A DNA stretch of 18,935 nt from Thermoplasmata archaeon UBA184. Lineage in GTDB: Archaea; Thermoplasmatota; Thermoplasmata; Lutacidiplasmatales; UBA184. The stretch lies in assembly GCA_002495185.1 (NCBI GenBank), contig DAEB01000002.1, forward strand, positions 30,524-49,458. Direction: 5' to 3'. The notes under the pieces are model-generated. The model did no database searches. It was not told the origin of the DNA and saw only the letters and a list, made by a program, of their open reading frames with translations. A program made the translations under genes and the position numbers. Below are positions 1 through 7,193 of the stretch, one piece after another. The stretch's first letter is position 1. Each line of letters opens with the position of its first letter.

Positions 1-40
1 CAGTGCGGGGTGACGTCCCGGCGTCGGCGGGCGGCGTCAT
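1..40 (-). CDS. Possible 5' end of a divergent gene (partial, runs off the left edge)
   Basis: Reading the minus strand, an ATG at 40-38 opens a frame that stays open to the window edge and encodes 13 residues (MTPPADAGTSPRT). A TATA-like CTATAAC lies at about 65-71, centred about 28 bases upstream of the ATG, which is the geometry of a leaderless archaeal transcript. The coding stretch is too short to judge and no family can be named. The alternative is that this is only the upstream region of the solute-binding protein gene. Confidence 0.3.
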   Translation of the reverse strand, partial: MTPPADAGTSPRT

Positions 41-127
41 CAGAGTTCCCGGAGTCCTGCCGGGTTATAGGTCTGTCGAGAAACGGCTCCGGATTCTCCC
101 AAGAGCGGTCCATGTCATACTTTAACA

Positions 128-137
128 GGGTATATCA
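128..137 (+). promoter_or_regulatory. TATA-like promoter element of the solute-binding protein gene
   Basis: GGTATATCAA is an AT-rich island in very GC-rich DNA, centred about 40 bases before the ATG at 174. Archaeal transcription starts about 26 bases after the TATA centre, which would give a short leader of about 14 bases. A second AT-rich stretch, CTTTAAC at about 119-125, is an alternative. The assignment is by position and composition only. Confidence 0.5.
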
Positions 138-173
138 ACGAGGTCGGCCTACGACCCCGACCAAGGGATTCCC

Positions 174-2117
174 ATGGACCCGAAATGGCGTCGCGTGATC
201 GCGGTCGGTGTGGTGGTCGTCCTGGTGCTCGCGGGGGTCGGCCTCTACTTCGTCGTACGGAACAACCTGTCGAGCCAGAACTGCGCCCTCAAGTCGACGA
301 ACCCGATCGTGGTCGACCAGGCGGAGGTCGCGGAGACCGCCGACCCGCAGACCGCCCCGTCGACCCCCTCGTGGGGACTCGTCCAGCAGATCTACCAGAC
401 GCTCGTGATGTACAACGGCTCGAGCCTCACGAACTTTTCCGGGGTCCTCGCGAAGAGCTGGAGCGTCTCGCCGGACGGCTACCACTGGAACTTCACCCTC
501 AACCAGGGAGTCCACTTCTCGAACGGGGACCCGTTCAACGCCTACGTGATGTGGTTCAGCCTCTACCGAGAGCTCGCACTGTTCGGGATCAACCAGTACC
601 TGCTCTCGGAGAACTTCTGGTTCCCGAACGTCAATTACTATTCGACCGCGGCGCAGGTCGACAGTTCCGCCGCGAACGTCACCACGGCCCTCAACACGTT
701 CAACTTCTTCTCGCCGACTCCCGCCGAGGTCGCCGTGATGAGCGCCTCGAACCAGTCGTTTGAGGTGCTCGGGGCGTACGAGATCGAGCTGAACCTCGGG
801 ACCGGCTATCTGCAATCCTACAACGCCACGTCGGGCGTATCGACGGGCGTCCCGTATGCGTACCTGCTCGCCGAGATCTCCACTCCGGGCGCCGCCGCGG
901 TCGACCCGGCGGTCATCCAGGCGCACGGGGGCGTTGTGAAAGGGAGCCCGAACTCCTGGATGCAGAGCAACGCCGTCGGGACGGGGCCGTATCTCCTCAG
1001 CACGTACAGCACGACCACCGGCTACTCTCTGACCCCCGACCCGAACTACTGGGGAGCTCAGCTCGCCGCGCAGCAGCCGTGGAACAACAACCTCCAGCCG
1101 GCGAAGGCGACGATCGACGTCAACTATCAGTCGCAGTCGTCTGTGACGATCCAGGACCTCAAGAGCGGCGCGGTGGCGACGGCCTCGTTCCTCTACCTCG
1201 GCCCGTCGTCCATCCAGCAGCTTCAGGGGATCGGATGCCTCAAGGTCGTCCAGCTCGACAAGTCTCCCGCGAACGCGCCGTTCAGCGGGGCGAACGGCGC
1301 GTGGTGGGTGTTCATGAACCAGAGCGTCTACCCGTTCTCCAACTGGAGCGTGCGGGCCGCGATCACGCACGCGATCGACTATAGTGAAATCCTCCAGGAT
1401 GCCTTCGGAGGCTACGCCTTCGATTGGGTGGGGCCGGCGCCTCCCGGCCATCCCGACTACAACACCGCGAACCTCGCTCCCTACCCGTACAACCTCACGC
1501 TGGCGAAGCAGGAGATCGCCAATTCGCCGTGCGCGAACAACGCGTGCTCGGGGCTCGACTTCGAGTTCGAGTACCTCAGCACGAGCATCGACTGGGCGGA
1601 CGTCGCGACCATCGTCCAGTCGAACCTCGCCCAGATCGGGATCACGGTGACTCCCGTGGGGATCACCCTCGCGCAGTTCTACACCGAGCAGACCCTCGAC
1701 CCGAACACCGGGAAGTGCACGAGCGCCGAGGTCTACGAAGGGTCCGGTCCGTTCTTCATCGGCGAGGACTTCTACTCGTCCGACTACATCTCCCCGGACG
1801 ACTGGACCCAGGAGGATTTCCTGAGCTTCGGGAGCGCGAACATCTGCCAGTCGGGGTTCAATAGCTACGCGAGCCCGAACTACAACAACTCCCTCGACAA
1901 CCTGGTCTACGAAGCCGCGGGGACCCCGAATCCGGCCCTCGCAAGCCAGCTCTACGGGGAGATGGAGCAGATCATGTACCAGAACTACACGAACGCCTGG
2001 TTCGCGTGCCCCTACCTCTTCTCCGTCTACAATCCGGCCCTCGCGGGGCTCTACGAAACGCCGATGGGCAGCACGCCGCTCTCGACGATGAGTTGGAACA
2101 CCGTCTCGGCCACGTAG
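174..2117 (+). CDS. Membrane-anchored ABC transporter substrate-binding protein, family 5 (peptide/oligopeptide type)
   Basis: This 647-residue protein should bind peptides, or another solute of the oligopeptide/nickel class, outside the membrane and hand it to an ABC permease. Residues 8-28 are one hydrophobic helix after a WRR basic patch, so it is an N-terminal anchor or signal. I see no lipobox cysteine at the expected place. Around residues 75-140 the family 5 (SBP_bac_5) signature is clear: a LAKSW motif, then a PDGYHWNF segment and a GVHFSNGDPF segment. About ten N-X-S/T sequons and several cysteines, including a CANNAC pair, fit an extracytoplasmic glycoprotein with disulfides. It is longer than the roughly 500-550 residues usual for the family. 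No permease or ATPase gene lies beside it, so the ligand cannot be inferred. The gene ends in TAG, 38 bases from the convergent aminotransferase gene. Confidence 0.9.
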   Translation: MDPKWRRVIAVGVVVVLVLAGVGLYFVVRNNLSSQNCALKSTNPIVVDQAEVAETADPQTAPSTPSWGLVQQIYQTLVMYNGSSLTNFSGVLAKSWSVSPDGYHWNFTLNQGVHFSNGDPFNAYVMWFSLYRELALFGINQYLLSENFWFPNVNYYSTAAQVDSSAANVTTALNTFNFFSPTPAEVAVMSASNQSFEVLGAYEIELNLGTGYLQSYNATSGVSTGVPYAYLLAEISTPGAAAVDPAVIQAHGGVVKGSPNSWMQSNAVGTGPYLLSTYSTTTGYSLTPDPNYWGAQLAAQQPWNNNLQPAKATIDVNYQSQSSVTIQDLKSGAVATASFLYLGPSSIQQLQGIGCLKVVQLDKSPANAPFSGANGAWWVFMNQSVYPFSNWSVRAAITHAIDYSEILQDAFGGYAFDWVGPAPPGHPDYNTANLAPYPYNLTLAKQEIANSPCANNACSGLDFEFEYLSTSIDWADVATIVQSNLAQIGITVTPVGITLAQFYTEQTLDPNTGKCTSAEVYEGSGPFFIGEDFYSSDYISPDDWTQEDFLSFGSANICQSGFNSYASPNYNNSLDNLVYEAAGTPNPALASQLYGEMEQIMYQNYTNAWFACPYLFSVYNPALAGLYETPMGSTPLSTMSWNTVSAT

Positions 2118-2155
2118 GCGGTGGCGACCCTCCCGCCGCGCGGCGCGCTCGAGCC

Positions 2156-3514
2156 CTAGGAGGCCGACGGGCGCCCCGCGCGGCGGAGCGCGAGCTCGAG
2201 GACATCGAGCGCGCGGTCGAGCTCGTCCGCCGGGATGGTGAGCGGGGGCTGCACCCGGAGGACGCAGTCCCCGTAGTTCCAGAGCGGGATCACACCGCGA
2301 CGCACGCAATCGAAGAAGACACGCCGAGCGGCCGCCGGGTCGGGGTTCCCCCGCCGGTCATGGAGCTCGACCCCCAGACAGAGCCCGAGGCCCCGGACCT
2401 CCGCGACCGAGTCGAACCGCTCCCACTCCTTCGCGCGGGCGAGCGCCCGACGACCCAGCGCCGCGGACCTCGGGATGATCCGTTCCTCCCGAAGGAGGTC
2501 GATCGTCGCGGAGGCGGCGACGCACGCCGCCGGATGCCCGCCGAAGGTCGTTCCTGCGGCCACCTCCTTTTCGGCCATCATCTTCTCGGTGCCGAGGACC
2601 GCCGAGATCGGGAGGAGCCCCCCGGAGAGGCCCTTCCCGATCGCAACGAGGTCGGGCGCGACGGAGAAGTGCTCGATCGCCCACATCTTGCCGGTCCGAC
2701 CGACACCTGCCTCGACCTCATCGTCGATGTACGCCCAACCGTGCTCGTCGCACAACGACCGGAGGCCCCGAACGAACGACTTGGGAGGGATCCAGACCCC
2801 CGCCTCGAGCGCCACGGGCTCGAAGATCGTGCCCGCGACGCGCTCGGGAGAAACGACGTGCGCCAAAAGCTCGTCCCGGATGTAATCCAGGACCCAGCCC
2901 CCGTACTCGTCGGGCGTCATCCCCTTCGGACGTCGGATCGGGACCGGGTACGGAGCGTGGACCGCGCCTCCCCCGTACGCCTCCCAGTGGCGACGTTCGT
3001 GCGAGCTCAGGGCGCCGACCATTCCCATGCCGATGCTCAGCCCGTGGTACTGGCCCATGAAGCTCAGGACGACCGGACGCTCGGCGACCTCGACCGCGTA
3101 CTTCACGGCCCCTTCCGCGGCCCCCGTTCCCGAGAGCTCGAGAAAGACGCGCGTGAGGTTCGGCGAAGGGCGCACCTCGAGAAGCTTGTCGGCGAGATCG
3201 AGCATCGGCAGGTGGGGTGCGATGAAGTAGATCAGGAACCCGTAGCGGGCGAGCGCCTCCTGCGTCGCCCGGAGCACCTTCGGGTGGACGTTCCCGACGT
3301 TGTTCGTGCCCCACTGGCTCGTGAGGTCGATGTACTCCTTCCCGTCGACATCGACGACCCTCGAATCGTGGGCTCCTGCGAGGAGGACGCTCGCGAGACG
3401 GGTCTCTTCGCCCCAGAAGTAGTGCGGGAACCGGCGCGAGTACCGGCGCCATAGCTCGGCGGAGCTCGGGCTCGTGCGAGGGTGCCGCCGGCCGCCCCTC
3501 CCTTTCACCCCCAT
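2156..3514 (-). CDS. Class III PLP-dependent aminotransferase
   Basis: This cytoplasmic enzyme of about 452 residues belongs to the acetylornithine/4-aminobutyrate/ornithine aminotransferase superfamily, moving an amino group from an omega-amine or amino acid to a keto acid. Visible landmarks are SGTGAAEGAVKYA at 128-140 (the phosphate-binding region), IDDEVEAGVGRTG at 263-275 (D265 should contact the PLP pyridine nitrogen), AIGKGLSGG at 291-299 with K294 as the Schiff-base lysine, and GTTFGGHPAAC at 321-331. The usual Q of DEVQTG is E here and the usual N of FGGNP is H, so it is not a textbook ArgD or GabT, and the substrate is unknown. I chose the ATG at 3514 because GGAGGAGGG sits directly upstream; the frame stays open further upstream but lies there inside the neighbouring gene. 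It follows the FAD oxidoreductase gene by 47 bases on the same strand, so the two are probably cotranscribed. Confidence 0.9.
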   Translation of the reverse strand: MGVKGRGGRRHPRTSPSSAELWRRYSRRFPHYFWGEETRLASVLLAGAHDSRVVDVDGKEYIDLTSQWGTNNVGNVHPKVLRATQEALARYGFLIYFIAPHLPMLDLADKLLEVRPSPNLTRVFLELSGTGAAEGAVKYAVEVAERPVVLSFMGQYHGLSIGMGMVGALSSHERRHWEAYGGGAVHAPYPVPIRRPKGMTPDEYGGWVLDYIRDELLAHVVSPERVAGTIFEPVALEAGVWIPPKSFVRGLRSLCDEHGWAYIDDEVEAGVGRTGKMWAIEHFSVAPDLVAIGKGLSGGLLPISAVLGTEKMMAEKEVAAGTTFGGHPAACVAASATIDLLREERIIPRSAALGRRALARAKEWERFDSVAEVRGLGLCLGVELHDRRGNPDPAAARRVFFDCVRRGVIPLWNYGDCVLRVQPPLTIPADELDRALDVLELALRRAGRPSAS

Positions 3515-3561
3515 CCCTCCTCCGTTCGTCGCTCTGGCCCCTCGACCGTGCCCGGAGCTGC

Positions 3562-5121
3562 CTAGACAGGGATCTTCGGAAGGTCCTCGAGGATTACCTG
3601 GGCCGCATTGTGGCCGGGGGCCCCGGTGACACCGCCACCCGGGTGCGCCGCCGAGCCGCACAGGTAGAGCCCGGGGACCGGGGTTCGGTACCCCGACCAG
3701 CCGAGCACCGGGCGGAACGAGAAGATCTGGTCGGGGGTGATGTTCCCCTGAAAGATGTTCCCGCCGGTCATCCCCAGGGTCGACTCGACGTCGACCGGGG
3801 AGATGATCTGCCAGCGGTCGACGACGTCCCGGATGTTCGGAGCGTACTCGCTGTAGGTATCGAGGACGCGCTCGGCAGCGGTCGGCTTGAACTCCTCCCA
3901 GGTCGACCCCCCCTTGAGCTCGTAGGGCGCGTACTGGACGAAGCACGTCATCACATGCTTCCCCGGAGGCGCCATCTGCGGGTCGAGCACGCTCTGGATC
4001 TCGCTGTCGATGAACGGACGTTCGGAGAACCGACCGTACTTTCCGTCATCGTACGCCCTCTCGAGGTACTCCATCGAGGGGCAGAGTTCGATGGCGCCGT
4101 AATGCTGGGGTCCCGGCCCGCCGGGGACCGACACGAAGTCGGGAAGACCGCTCAAGGCGGCGTTGAACTTGATCTGCGCCCCCCGGCTCCGGATCCGCCC
4201 GACCTCCCGGACGACCTCCGGCGGGACGTGGTCCCGCGGGACGAGCTTGAGATAGGTGTGCTGCGCGTCCACGTTCGACGCGACCGCCCGGGCCTCGACC
4301 ACCTCCCCTCCCGCGAGGCGAACGCCCGCGGCGCGGTCGCCCTTCACGACGACCTCCTCGACCCCGACCCCGGTGCGGATCACGGCCCCGTGCGCCTGGG
4401 CGGACCGGGCCATCGCCTCGGTGATGCGGCCCATGCCGCCTTTCGAGAACCCCCAGACCTTGCGCGACCCCTCGAGAACCCCGATATTGTGGTGGGCGAG
4501 GACGTAGGCCGTCCCTGGGGTGCGGGGGCCCGACATCTCGCCGATCACGGCGCTCGTCGCGAACGCCGTCTTGACCTCGTCGCTCTCGAACCACTCATCG
4601 AGGAAGTCCTGGGCGCTCAGGAGGAACAGGCTCCGGACGAGCTCCTCCGATTCCGCTCCCGGGAACTGGGAGACGAGGTCGGAGAGCGGGACGGGCGGCG
4701 CGAGGAGGAGCGGCTCGACCAGGTCGAGGACGCCGTCCCAGAACTCCTCGTACTTGGGGTAGACCGCCGCGTCTTTCTTCGAGAACTTCGCGATCTCCCG
4801 GACGGTCTTCTCGGTGTCGTTCCACTGCATCATGTACCGGCCGCCCGGGAACGGGTAGAACCCCTGGGGGTCGTACAGAATCGTCTCGTAGCCGTACTTC
4901 CGGAGCTCGAGGTCCTCGACGATGTTCGGCCGCAGGAGCCCGGCGACATAGCTGAACGTGTTGACCCGGTAGCCGGGCCACGGCTCTTCGGTGACGCACG
5001 CTCCGCCGACGATCGGCCGGCGTTCGAGGACCACGACCTTGGCGCCGGCCCGCGCGAGGTACCCGGCGGTGACCAGCCCGTTGTGACCGGCTCCGATGAT
5101 GGCGACGTCAAATCGCGTCAC
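3562..5121 (-). CDS. FAD-dependent oxidoreductase, PYROXD2/phytoene desaturase-like
   Basis: This 519-residue flavoprotein belongs to the NAD(P)/FAD-dependent amine oxidase/phytoene desaturase superfamily; its overall pattern resembles the PYROXD2 group, whose substrates are poorly known. The N-terminal Rossmann motif IIGAGHNGL covers residues 8-16 and E33 is placed to bind the adenosine ribose. RPIVGGACVTEE at 35-46 follows, which is typical of the family. The C-terminal FAD-closing motif is YLCGSAAHPGGGVTGAPGHN, at about 486-505. No membrane helix is seen. The start is GTG at 5121, which puts the FAD motif at the usual distance from the N terminus. A TATA-like ATTAAAT lies about 35 bases upstream, so the leader is very short and there is no clear Shine-Dalgarno. 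It heads a probable operon with the aminotransferase and has a divergent paralogue starting near 5252. With no desaturase partners such as phytoene synthase nearby, a role in carotenoids is not supported. Confidence 0.9.
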   Translation of the reverse strand: MTRFDVAIIGAGHNGLVTAGYLARAGAKVVVLERRPIVGGACVTEEPWPGYRVNTFSYVAGLLRPNIVEDLELRKYGYETILYDPQGFYPFPGGRYMMQWNDTEKTVREIAKFSKKDAAVYPKYEEFWDGVLDLVEPLLLAPPVPLSDLVSQFPGAESEELVRSLFLLSAQDFLDEWFESDEVKTAFATSAVIGEMSGPRTPGTAYVLAHHNIGVLEGSRKVWGFSKGGMGRITEAMARSAQAHGAVIRTGVGVEEVVVKGDRAAGVRLAGGEVVEARAVASNVDAQHTYLKLVPRDHVPPEVVREVGRIRSRGAQIKFNAALSGLPDFVSVPGGPGPQHYGAIELCPSMEYLERAYDDGKYGRFSERPFIDSEIQSVLDPQMAPPGKHVMTCFVQYAPYELKGGSTWEEFKPTAAERVLDTYSEYAPNIRDVVDRWQIISPVDVESTLGMTGGNIFQGNITPDQIFSFRPVLGWSGYRTPVPGLYLCGSAAHPGGGVTGAPGHNAAQVILEDLPKIPV

Positions 5122-5149
5122 ACCGCGCCCCGCGGCCGAGACTCGGGGT

Positions 5150-5161
5150 GGGATTTAATGG
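5150..5161 (-). promoter_or_regulatory. TATA-like element of the minus-strand FAD oxidoreductase operon
   Basis: On the minus strand this reads CCATTAAATCCC, one of only two AT-rich spots in the 130-base divergent interval (the other is GTTTTTC at about 5209-5215). Its centre is about 35 bases from the GTG start at 5121, giving a predicted leader of less than 10 bases. The rest of the interval is GC-rich and holds a repeated CCCGGAGG (5171-5178 and 5191-5198). Confidence 0.45.
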
Positions 5162-5240
5162 TCGTGTCGGCCCGGAGGAGCCGCTCCCCTCCCGGAGGTC
5201 CGGCGAACGTTTTTCCCACCCTTACTCCTCCGCTCCCGGC

Positions 5241-5246
5241 GGAGGG
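5241..5246 (+). promoter_or_regulatory. Shine-Dalgarno sequence that fixes the start of the plus-strand FAD oxidoreductase
   Basis: GGAGGG is complementary to the 16S rRNA anti-Shine-Dalgarno. It stands 6 bases before the ACG at 5252, whereas nothing comparable supports the GTG at 5381, which lies inside the conserved GGACVTEE block. It therefore favours initiation at or next to 5252. Confidence 0.55.
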
Positions 5247-5251
5247 TCCCC

Positions 5252-6832
5252 ACGGCCGGACCGTACGACGCCGTCATCATTGGCGGGGGCCACAACGGCC
5301 TGACCGCGGCCGCCTACCTCGCCCGCCGGGGCGCGCGGGTCCTTGTCCTCGAGCGACGGGCGCGCACAGGAGGCGCCTGCGTGACCGAGGAGACCTGGCC
5401 GGGGTTCCACATCAACACCTACGCCTACGCCGCCGGCCTCCTTCGTCCCGAGGTCGTCTCCGAGCTCGACCTGGGCCAGTATGGCCTTCGAACGATCCTG
5501 TTCGACCCGCAGATGACCCAGCCATTCCCCGATGGACGGGTCCTCCGGATCTGGTCGGACGCCGACCGGACGTCCCGATCCCTGAGGTCGTTCTCGGAAC
5601 GCGACGCCCGGGCGTATCCGAAGTACCAGGCGTTCTGGGAAGAGGTCGTGGACGCGCTCCAACCGGTCCTGCTCGCCCCTCCCGCCCCGCTCGACCAGCT
5701 CCTCCACCTCCTTCCGGGCGAGAAAGGGGAGCGACTGCTCCGGGACCTCATTCTCCGAAGTGCGACGGACCTCCTGGACGACTGGTTCGAATCGGAGGAG
5801 CTCAAGGGAACCCTCGCGATCAACGCGGTGATCGGGTCGTTCCTCGGCCCGTCGACCCCGGGCTCGGCGTACGTGCTGGCCCACCACAGCTTCGGAGTCC
5901 TGGACGGACGGAAGGAGGTCTGGGGATTCGCGGAGGGTGGGATGGGTTCGATCACCGCCGCCCTTCGGACGGCGGCGGAAGCGGCCGGTGCCGAGATCCG
6001 GACCGGGGCGGCCGTGACCGGGATCGTCGTGCGCGACGGCCGGGCCGTCGGCGTGGAAACCGAAGGGGGGGACCAGGTTCTCGCCCGGGTGGTCGCGAGC
6101 TCGGTCGATGCGCGCACGACATTTCTCCGCCTCGCCCCCGAGGGTTCGCTCTCCCCCCAGTTCCTCTCCCGCGTCGAGAAGATCCGCTACCGCGGTTCCC
6201 AGGTCAAGTTCAACGCGGCCCTCGAGGCGCTTCCCGAGTTCTCGGCCGAGCCCGGGACCGGCGACCGAATGCACCAGGGCGCGGTCGAGATCTCGCCATC
6301 GCTCGCCTACCTCGACCGCGCGTTCGACGAGGCGAAGTACGGCCGGGTGTCGACCTCCCCCTTCATGGAGGTGCTCTTCCAGAGCGCCCGGGACCCGACG
6401 GTCGCGCCCCCGGGGAAGCACACGATGACCTGCTTCGTGCAGTACGCTCCGTACGACCTCGCTGGGAGGATTTGGTCCGAGGCAAAGCCGTCCGTCGCGG
6501 AGACGATCCTTGGAACCCTCGAAGCGCTCGCCCCGAACGTCCGGAGCTGCGTCCGCCACCACCAGGTCCTCTCTCCCCCCGACGTCGAGCGCGAGCTCGG
6601 CCTCACAGGGGGGAGCATCTTTCAGGGCGACATCACGCCCGACCAGATCCTCACGCTGCGCCCGCTTCCCGGCTGGGCCGGCTACCGTACCCCCATCCCG
6701 GGCCTCTACATCTGCGGGTCCGCGGCGCATCCCGGGGGCGGCGTCATGGGCGCTCCGGGGCGAAACGCGGCGCTCGAGATCTTGAAAGATTGGGCCACAG
6801 GGGAAGTGGGAATCGACGGAGCACCGTCGTAA
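5252..6832 (+). CDS. Second FAD-dependent oxidoreductase, PYROXD2/phytoene desaturase-like; apparent ACG start
   Basis: This is a clear paralogue of the divergent minus-strand flavoprotein. Both share an IIGxGHNGL FAD motif (here at about residues 10-18), GGACVTEE, the FNAAL and DPxxAPPGKH segments, and the C-terminal CGSAAHPGGGVMGAPGRN motif. Length from 5252 is 526 residues against 519 for the paralogue. The frame is closed by a TAA at 5156-5158, and between there and a GTG at 5381 I find no ATG, GTG or TTG, and no CTG that would keep the FAD motif. Starting at 5381 would delete the whole FAD-binding fold. ACG at 5252 lies 6 bases after GGAGG (5241-5245) and gives an N terminus of the form (M)TAGPYDAVIIG, matching the paralogue's layout. 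Either ACG is a true rare start or an ATG has changed by mutation or sequence error. The substrate is unknown. Confidence 0.88.
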   Translation, partial: TAGPYDAVIIGGGHNGLTAAAYLARRGARVLVLERRARTGGACVTEETWPGFHINTYAYAAGLLRPEVVSELDLGQYGLRTILFDPQMTQPFPDGRVLRIWSDADRTSRSLRSFSERDARAYPKYQAFWEEVVDALQPVLLAPPAPLDQLLHLLPGEKGERLLRDLILRSATDLLDDWFESEELKGTLAINAVIGSFLGPSTPGSAYVLAHHSFGVLDGRKEVWGFAEGGMGSITAALRTAAEAAGAEIRTGAAVTGIVVRDGRAVGVETEGGDQVLARVVASSVDARTTFLRLAPEGSLSPQFLSRVEKIRYRGSQVKFNAALEALPEFSAEPGTGDRMHQGAVEISPSLAYLDRAFDEAKYGRVSTSPFMEVLFQSARDPTVAPPGKHTMTCFVQYAPYDLAGRIWSEAKPSVAETILGTLEALAPNVRSCVRHHQVLSPPDVERELGLTGGSIFQGDITPDQILTLRPLPGWAGYRTPIPGLYICGSAAHPGGGVMGAPGRNAALEILKDWATGEVGIDGAPS

Positions 6833-6851
6833 CGTGGACGGGGAAATGGTT

Positions 6852-6883
6852 CACCCGCCTCCCACCGATGGTGGGGGCGGGTG
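6852..6883. terminator. Strong hairpin between convergent genes
   Basis: CACCCGCC (6852-6859), one bulged T, CCCACC (6861-6866), a GAT loop, then GGTGGG and GGCGGGTG (6870-6883) form a 14-bp stem with a single bulge. It starts 19 bases after the stop of the plus-strand flavoprotein gene and ends just before the stop of the minus-strand small gene, the position of a bidirectional terminator or mRNA 3'-end structure. There is no T tract, so intrinsic termination as in bacteria is not shown. Confidence 0.5.
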
Positions 6884-6885
6884 GA

Positions 6886-6901
6886 AGGCGCTTTCGCGCC
6901 T
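6886..6901. repeat. Second small hairpin adjoining the terminator-like stem
   Basis: AGGCGC, loop TTTC, GCGCCT is a perfect 6-bp stem two bases after the larger hairpin. It overlaps the last two bases of the small minus-strand gene's stop codon (6900-6902). Together the two stems occupy almost the entire gap between the convergent ends. Confidence 0.5.
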
Positions 6902-7148
6902 AAGCGGTCGCTGTCGGCTCTAGGGCCGGGTCGACATCGGGCTCGGCCTTCCGCCGGGTGCCGAACGACCGCAGGAGAAGTCCCCAGCGGCCCCGGGACC
7001 GGGTCGCATGCGACCCGCCCGAGACCGTTGAGGCGACCCAACGGCAGTCCTCATTGGGGAATTCGCGGGCGGCGAACTCCCGAACGCTAGCACTCCGGGG
7101 AAGGGAGCGCGCAGCGAAGTCGGCTCGGACGATCTGATCCGCCAGCAT
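6900..7148 (-). CDS. Putative small basic protein, 82 residues, no recognised family
   Basis: I do not recognise this protein. It starts MLADQIVRADFAARSLPR, is rich in arginine and alanine, has a single cysteine, and has no membrane helix or signal. Support for it being real is upstream: GAGGAGGGAGAGA stands directly before the ATG, and a TATA-like CCTTATGTAG at about 7194-7203 (minus strand) would place transcription start about 20 bases before the ATG. Its third codon positions are less uniformly G/C than in the neighbours, so it may be a young or transferred gene. A perfect 18-bp palindrome lies inside it, so a structured RNA in this interval is an alternative. Confidence 0.5.
   Translation of the reverse strand: MLADQIVRADFAARSLPRSASVREFAAREFPNEDCRWVASTVSGGSHATRSRGRWGLLLRSFGTRRKAEPDVDPALEPTATA
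7000..7017. repeat. Perfect 18-bp palindrome
   Basis: CGGGTCGCATGCGACCCG equals its own reverse complement over all 18 bases. It sits inside the putative 82-residue gene, across codons for SGGSHATRS. It could be a dimeric regulator site, a hairpin in RNA, or chance in GC-rich DNA, although 18 perfect bases is unusually long for chance. Confidence 0.7.
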
Positions 7149-7193
7149 TCTCTCCCTCCTCGGTCATTGCCTCGACTGAATGACCACGGTAGC

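Noticed and set aside
2134..2145. 12-bp palindrome CGCCGCGCGGCG between convergent genes, as a terminator
   Set aside because: It is made only of G and C in very GC-rich DNA, has no loop or T tract, and is expected by chance.
135..2309. Very long open frame on the minus strand opposite the solute-binding protein gene
   Set aside because: It is Arg/Val/Glu/Pro-rich, has no domain, and mirrors a clear family 5 binding protein; it is a GC-driven antisense shadow.
3610..6903. Open frame of almost 1,100 codons on the plus strand
   Set aside because: It runs antisense to the first flavoprotein and out of frame through the second, with Arg/Pro/Gly-rich composition and no motifs.
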